This document shows positions 7,115 through 10,002 of a stretch of 10,002 nt of DNA, one piece after another. A program made the translations under genes and the position numbers. The notes under the pieces were generated by a model. The model saw only the letters and a program-made list of their open reading frames with translations, made no database searches and had not been told where the DNA came from. Where the stretch lies: assembly GCA_024686055.1 (NCBI GenBank), contig JAIBDV010000075.1, positions 1 to 10,002 on the forward strand, given 5' to 3'. The stretch is from Neptuniibacter sp. GTDB taxonomy: Bacteria > Pseudomonadota > Gammaproteobacteria > Pseudomonadales > Balneatricaceae. Position 1 is the first letter of the stretch. Each line of letters begins with the position of its first letter.

Positions 7115-7144
7115 TGCCGATTGAGTCGATCCTCAATTCTGGCA
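7115..7144 (+). repeat. Hairpin in the putative ilvI leader
   Basis: ATTGAG (7120-7125) pairs with CTCAAT (7132-7137) around the loop TCGATC. The flanking TGCC (7115-7118) pairs with GGCA (7141-7144) across a small asymmetric internal loop. There is no T-tract after it. It may be a structured element of the 5' untranslated mRNA or a DNA operator. Confidence 0.4.
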
Positions 7145-7301
7145 AGCACCCGAACGTGAGCCGCTTTGTGTTTCTTTTCAGGAAAGTTGAGTTTTCCCCC
7201 AGGCGTCACCCTTGCGTGGGGTCAGGCTTCGTTCACCGTTGCAGAAACTGAGAACTGTTTCGTTAGAGGTTGCCGCCTCGACGACAAAGAGGGTTATAAC
7301 A

Positions 7302-9023
7302 GTGGAATTATTATCAGGCGCAGAAATGGTTATACGCGCTCTCAGAGATGAGGGTGTTCAGCACATCTATGGCTATCCTGGCGGTGCACTGCTGCACGTC
7401 TACGATGCTATTTTTCAGCAGGACGAAGTCCAGCATGTGCTAGTGCGTCATGAGCAGGCTGCAACTCATATGGCGGATGCTTACGCCCGTGCGACCGGCA
7501 AGGCTGGTGTGGCACTGGTAACGTCCGGTCCGGGTGCGACAAACGCGGTAACAGGTATTGCTACTGCGTACATGGATTCTATTCCGATGGTGGTGATCAC
7601 CGGTCAGGTGATGTCATTCCTGATAGGTGAAGATGCGTTCCAGGAGACCGATATGATCGGTATCTCCCGTCCGGTGGTTAAGCACAGCTTTAGTGTGCAG
7701 CGCCCGGAAGACATCCCGTCCATCATCAAGAAAGCGTTCCATATTGCACAAACGGGCCGTCCGGGTCCGGTTGTTGTCGATATTCCAAAGGATATGACAA
7801 CGCCAACAGAGCGTTACGAATACGAGTATCCGAAGAGCGTTAAAATGCGTTCTTACAACCCGGTTAGCCGTGGTCACAGTGGGCAGATCAAAAAAGCAGT
7901 CGACCTGCTGCTGGGCGCGAAACGCCCGGTAATCTACTCCGGTGGCGGCATCATCATGGGTGATGCCCACGTTGAGCTGGCCGAGCTGGCGCGTAGCCTG
8001 AATGTACCGGTGACGAACACGCTGATGGGCCTGGGTGGCTTCCCGGGCACCGACCGTCAGTTCGTTGGTATGCTGGGTATGCATGGCAGCTACGAGGCCA
8101 ACATGGTGATGCACCATGCGGATGTGGTGCTGGCAATCGGCGCACGGTTTGATGACCGGGTGACCAACGGGGTGGATAAGTTCTGCCCGACGGCGAAAAT
8201 TATCCACGTGGATATTGATCCGGCATCGATCTCGAAAACGATCACAGCGGACATTCCTATTGTGGGCCCGGCCCGCGATATCATCAAAGAGATGATCCAG
8301 CTGGTTAAAGGCGCAAAAACCGGACCGGATGCGGAAGCGGCCAAACAGTGGTGGCAGCAGATCGACGAATGGCGTGCCCGTCACGGCGGCCGTTTCGACA
8401 TCAATGACGAAGGCCTGATGAAACCTCAGCAGGTTATCGAGATGCTGAGCAAGGTTACCAACGGTGATGCCTATGTCTGTTCTGACGTTGGTCAGCACCA
8501 GATGTTTGCGGCGCAGTACTACAAGTTCAATCAGCCGAAACGCTGGATCAACTCCGGTGGTCTGGGCACCATGGGCTTTGGCTTGCCTGCTGCGATGGGG
8601 GTGAAGATGAACTTCCCGGATGCACACGTTGCCTGTGTCACCGGTGAAGGCAGCATCCAGATGAACATCCAGGAACTGTCGACCTGTCAGCAGTACGATA
8701 TTCCGGTGAAAATCATCTGCCTGAATAACCAGTCGCTGGGCATGGTTCGCCAGTGGCAGGATATGAACTACGAGTCCCGCCACAGTCAGTCCTACATGAA
8801 GTCCCTGCCGGACTTCGTCAAACTGGCCGAGTCTTACGGCCATGTCGGCATGAAGGTGGACAAGTACGCTGATCTGGAAGGGGCGATGACGGAAGCGTTC
8901 GCCATGACCGATCGCCTGGTATTCATGGACATCGCGGTTGACCCGTTTGAGCATGTTTACCCGATGCAGGTACCGCGTGGTGCTATGCGTGATATGTGGC
9001 TAAGCAAAACGGAGAGAACATAA
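7302..9023 (+). CDS. ilvI: Acetohydroxyacid (acetolactate) synthase, large catalytic subunit
   Basis: The 573-residue product matches E. coli IlvI (574 residues) along its whole length. It makes 2-acetolactate from two pyruvates, or 2-aceto-2-hydroxybutyrate from pyruvate and 2-oxobutyrate: the first common step of valine, leucine and isoleucine synthesis, in the cytoplasm. The N-terminal pyrimidine-binding domain has YGYPGGAL (23-30), catalytic E51 in RHEQA, and SGPGATN (75-81). The central FAD-type domain has LMGLGGFPG (241-249), MLGMHG (257-262) and DIDPASISK (304-312). The C-terminal ThDP domain has GLGTMGFGLPAA (420-431) and the Mg-binding motif GEG (448-450) ending in NN (475-476). Glu449 replaces the Asp usual in GDG. 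The start is the GTG at 7302, eight bases after AAAGAGGG (7286-7293); it gives the family's usual VELLSGAEM opening. A longer in-frame ATG start at 7212 would add 30 unrelated residues. The stop overlaps the ilvH start (TAATG). Confidence 0.97.
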   Translation: MELLSGAEMVIRALRDEGVQHIYGYPGGALLHVYDAIFQQDEVQHVLVRHEQAATHMADAYARATGKAGVALVTSGPGATNAVTGIATAYMDSIPMVVITGQVMSFLIGEDAFQETDMIGISRPVVKHSFSVQRPEDIPSIIKKAFHIAQTGRPGPVVVDIPKDMTTPTERYEYEYPKSVKMRSYNPVSRGHSGQIKKAVDLLLGAKRPVIYSGGGIIMGDAHVELAELARSLNVPVTNTLMGLGGFPGTDRQFVGMLGMHGSYEANMVMHHADVVLAIGARFDDRVTNGVDKFCPTAKIIHVDIDPASISKTITADIPIVGPARDIIKEMIQLVKGAKTGPDAEAAKQWWQQIDEWRARHGGRFDINDEGLMKPQQVIEMLSKVTNGDAYVCSDVGQHQMFAAQYYKFNQPKRWINSGGLGTMGFGLPAAMGVKMNFPDAHVACVTGEGSIQMNIQELSTCQQYDIPVKIICLNNQSLGMVRQWQDMNYESRHSQSYMKSLPDFVKLAESYGHVGMKVDKYADLEGAMTEAFAMTDRLVFMDIAVDPFEHVYPMQVPRGAMRDMWLSKTERT

Positions 9024-9517
9024 TGCGCCATATACTCTCTGTACTGTTGGAAAATGAACCCGGTGCCCTGTCCCGCGTGGTGGGCCTGTTCTCGCAGCGT
9101 AACTTCAACATTGAAACGTTGACGGTGGCTGCCACAGATGATGGCACTCTGTCCCGTATGACGGTGACAACGCTGGGCTCTGACAAAGTGGTTGAGCAGA
9201 TCACCAAACAGCTGAACAAGCTGATTGATGTGATCAAGGTGGTTGATCTGACTGAGGGCGAACACATCGAGCGTGAGCTGATGCTGATCAAACTCAAGGC
9301 GAACAGCAGCGCTGCACGCGATGAGATCAAACGTACCGCGGATATTTTCCGTGGTCAGGTGATCGATGCAACGCCGAACACCTTCACCGTACAGCTGGCA
9401 GGTTCAAGCGATAAGCTGGATGCGTTTATCAACGCATTGAGCGGCGCGAGTCTGCTGGAAGTGGTGCGTTCCGGGGTATCCGGTATCGCCCGTGGTGAGA
9501 AAGTGCTAAGTCTGTAA
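9023..9517 (+). CDS. ilvH: Acetohydroxyacid synthase, small regulatory subunit
   Basis: The 164-residue product matches E. coli IlvH (163 residues). Residues 3-76 form the N-terminal ACT domain (ILSVLLENEPGALSRV at 4-19). Residues from about 80 onward form the C-terminal activating domain, with RELMLIKLKA (84-93), IFRGQVIDATP (108-118) and VQLAGSSDKLDAF (123-135). The subunit raises the activity of IlvI and gives feedback inhibition by valine. N11, G14, S17, N29 and A36, positions tied to valine sensitivity in E. coli IlvH, are all present, so valine inhibition is expected. The ATG overlaps the ilvI stop by one base, with GGAGAG at 9011-9016 inside the end of ilvI, so the two subunits are probably translationally coupled. 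No ilvC follows; a strong terminator region closes the unit. Confidence 0.96.
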   Translation: MRHILSVLLENEPGALSRVVGLFSQRNFNIETLTVAATDDGTLSRMTVTTLGSDKVVEQITKQLNKLIDVIKVVDLTEGEHIERELMLIKLKANSSAARDEIKRTADIFRGQVIDATPNTFTVQLAGSSDKLDAFINALSGASLLEVVRSGVSGIARGEKVLSL

Positions 9518-9527
9518 TGGCTTTAAT

Positions 9528-9556
9528 CCACGGGCAGGCCTGTCGCCTGCCTGTGG
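9528..9556. repeat. Strong GC-rich hairpin just after ilvH
   Basis: Bases 9528-9539 pair with 9545-9556 over 12 pairs, including one G/T wobble (9532 with 9552), around the loop CTGTC; the core is GGCAGGC/GCCTGCC. It lies ten bases after the ilvH stop and only nine bases before the A-run of the intrinsic terminator. It has no T-tract of its own and is probably a 3'-end stabilising or back-up termination structure. Confidence 0.6.
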
Positions 9557-9565
9557 CGAGCACAT

Positions 9566-9595
9566 AAAAAACCGTCCTCCAGGGACGGTTTTTTT
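9566..9595. terminator. Bidirectional intrinsic terminator between ilvH and the convergent gene
   Basis: Six A (9566-9571), CCGTCC (9572-9577), loop TCCAG, GGACGG (9583-9588) and seven T (9589-9595) form a classic Rho-independent terminator. Because the stem is flanked by A on one side and T on the other, it should work in both directions. It would serve ilvIH from the left and the minus-strand gene from the right. Confidence 0.92.
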
Positions 9596-9621
9596 ATGCC
9601 GGTAAGCTACTGATCCGCCGG

Positions 9622-9999
9622 TTATTTACTCAGTGCTTCGAGCAGGATCAGCGTGCGACAGGGGATGAACACGCAGTATTCACGGGAACCGGTATGCACC
9701 ACCACGCGGGCGTGCAGCAGGATGGCCGGTACCAGCTGGTCATACAGGTCAGCGGGGTGAGGCTGGTAGTTGAGGGTGTCGAACATCGGGCTGAAAGCCT
9801 GTTCGATAAAACTCAGATCGCAGCTTTCGGTATCGGAGGTGGCCACAAAATCCAGCAGTACATCGCTGTAATACATGGTCGCAACATCCTGTTTGGCCAG
9901 CGCGCCGTGGATTTCTACCCGCAGCTGTTCACCATCGATATTGAGGCGCGACTGAATAGATTCGCGCAGCTGGTTGGTGAGGGTGGTACTGAATTCCAT
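9622..9999 (-). CDS. Protein of unknown function, possibly cut by the right edge
   Basis: I do not recognise this family. Read leftward from an ATG at 9999, the frame gives 125 residues to a TAA at 9622. The product looks soluble and cytoplasmic, with no signal peptide or membrane segment. The first 20 residues look helical (STTLTNQLRESIQ), followed by mixed alpha/beta segments: RVEIHG (27-32), YYSDVLLDFV (43-52), AILLHARVVVHTG (92-104) and a Cys-containing strand CVFIPC (109-114). The ATG is only three bases from the window end, so the ribosome-binding site is not visible and the true start may lie further out. The gene converges with ilvH and shares the terminator at 9566-9595. Context does not suggest a role. 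Confidence 0.7.
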   Translation of the reverse strand: MEFSTTLTNQLRESIQSRLNIDGEQLRVEIHGALAKQDVATMYYSDVLLDFVATSDTESCDLSFIEQAFSPMFDTLNYQPHPADLYDQLVPAILLHARVVVHTGSREYCVFIPCRTLILLEALSK

Positions 10000-10002
10000 A
10001 AC

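Larger units (their letters stand above)
6761..7301. other. Gene-free region upstream of ilvI with several inverted repeats
   Basis: These 541 bases separate the small minus-strand gene from ilvI. Visible items are: an imperfect inverted repeat at 6826-6844 (GTGTC and GACAC arms around GATC); a perfect one at 6901-6917; a weak promoter at 6995-7023; a hairpin at 7115-7144; and a short CCCCA/TGGGG pair at 7197-7221. There is no T-tract after any hairpin, and no leader peptide rich in Leu, Ile or Val codons, so an attenuator of the enterobacterial ilv/leu kind is not evident. A 107-codon open frame at 6928-7251 is discounted. If the promoter is right, the ilvI mRNA has an unusually long leader of about 270 bases. 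Confidence 0.55.

Noticed and set aside
6928..7251. Plus-strand 107-codon open frame upstream of ilvI
   Set aside because: AAGGG lies nine bases before the ATG, but the product is Arg/Pro-rich with no helix or domain pattern, and the region carries several inverted repeats. It is more likely chance coding in a leader or promoter region; conservation in relatives would change this view.
7212..7301. ATG at 7212 as the ilvI start
   Set aside because: It adds 30 residues with no counterpart in IlvI proteins, while GTG 7302 has a well spaced ribosome-binding site and gives the usual length.
7614..8954. Minus-strand 446-codon open frame
   Set aside because: It is antisense to ilvI, His- and Arg-rich, and has the codon-shadow composition typical of a frame opposite a strongly biased gene.

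Overview
This window looks like chromosomal DNA from a gammaproteobacterium, probably a marine or aquatic one of the Oceanospirillales/Alteromonadales kind. That placement is inferred from the close match of IlvI and IlvH to the enterobacterial ilvIH type, the RlmJ-type methyltransferase, the moderately GC-rich codon use and the large signalling proteins. It cannot be proved from sequence reading alone. No tRNA, rRNA, CRISPR array, insertion sequence or phage gene is visible.

Left part (1-5509), signalling. A sensor protein on the minus strand is cut by the left edge; only its N-terminal membrane segment and a glutamine-rich helical extracytoplasmic domain are seen. It diverges, across a 372-base intergenic region, from a three-gene rightward cassette. 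The cassette encodes an exported FecR-domain protein (1156-1620), an exported OmpA-family peptidoglycan-binding protein with its own N-terminal module (1627-2337), and a 1038-residue CHASE2-GAF-HD-GYP protein (2393-5509). The simplest reading is one envelope-to-cytoplasm module: two periplasmic proteins and the CHASE2 domain sense something in the envelope, and the HD-GYP domain hydrolyses cyclic di-GMP. The HD-GYP domain has all the expected metal ligands, but it carries an insertion of about 160 residues and lacks the Asp of the usual HHExxDGxGYP signature. This cassette is the most interesting part of the window.

Middle part (5510-7301), housekeeping and unknown. A short RlmJ-type 23S rRNA adenine-N6 methyltransferase (5712-6431) faces a small conserved-looking gene of unknown function (6494-6760, minus strand). 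A near-perfect 27-base palindrome lies between them. A 541-base gene-free stretch follows, with several inverted repeats and a weak promoter candidate; it separates the small gene from ilvI.

Right part (7302-10002), branched-chain amino acid synthesis. ilvI (GTG start) and ilvH overlap by one base and encode the catalytic and regulatory subunits of acetohydroxyacid synthase. They end at a strong hairpin followed by a bidirectional-looking intrinsic terminator, so ilvC does not follow directly. A convergent unknown protein of at least 125 residues occupies the right edge.
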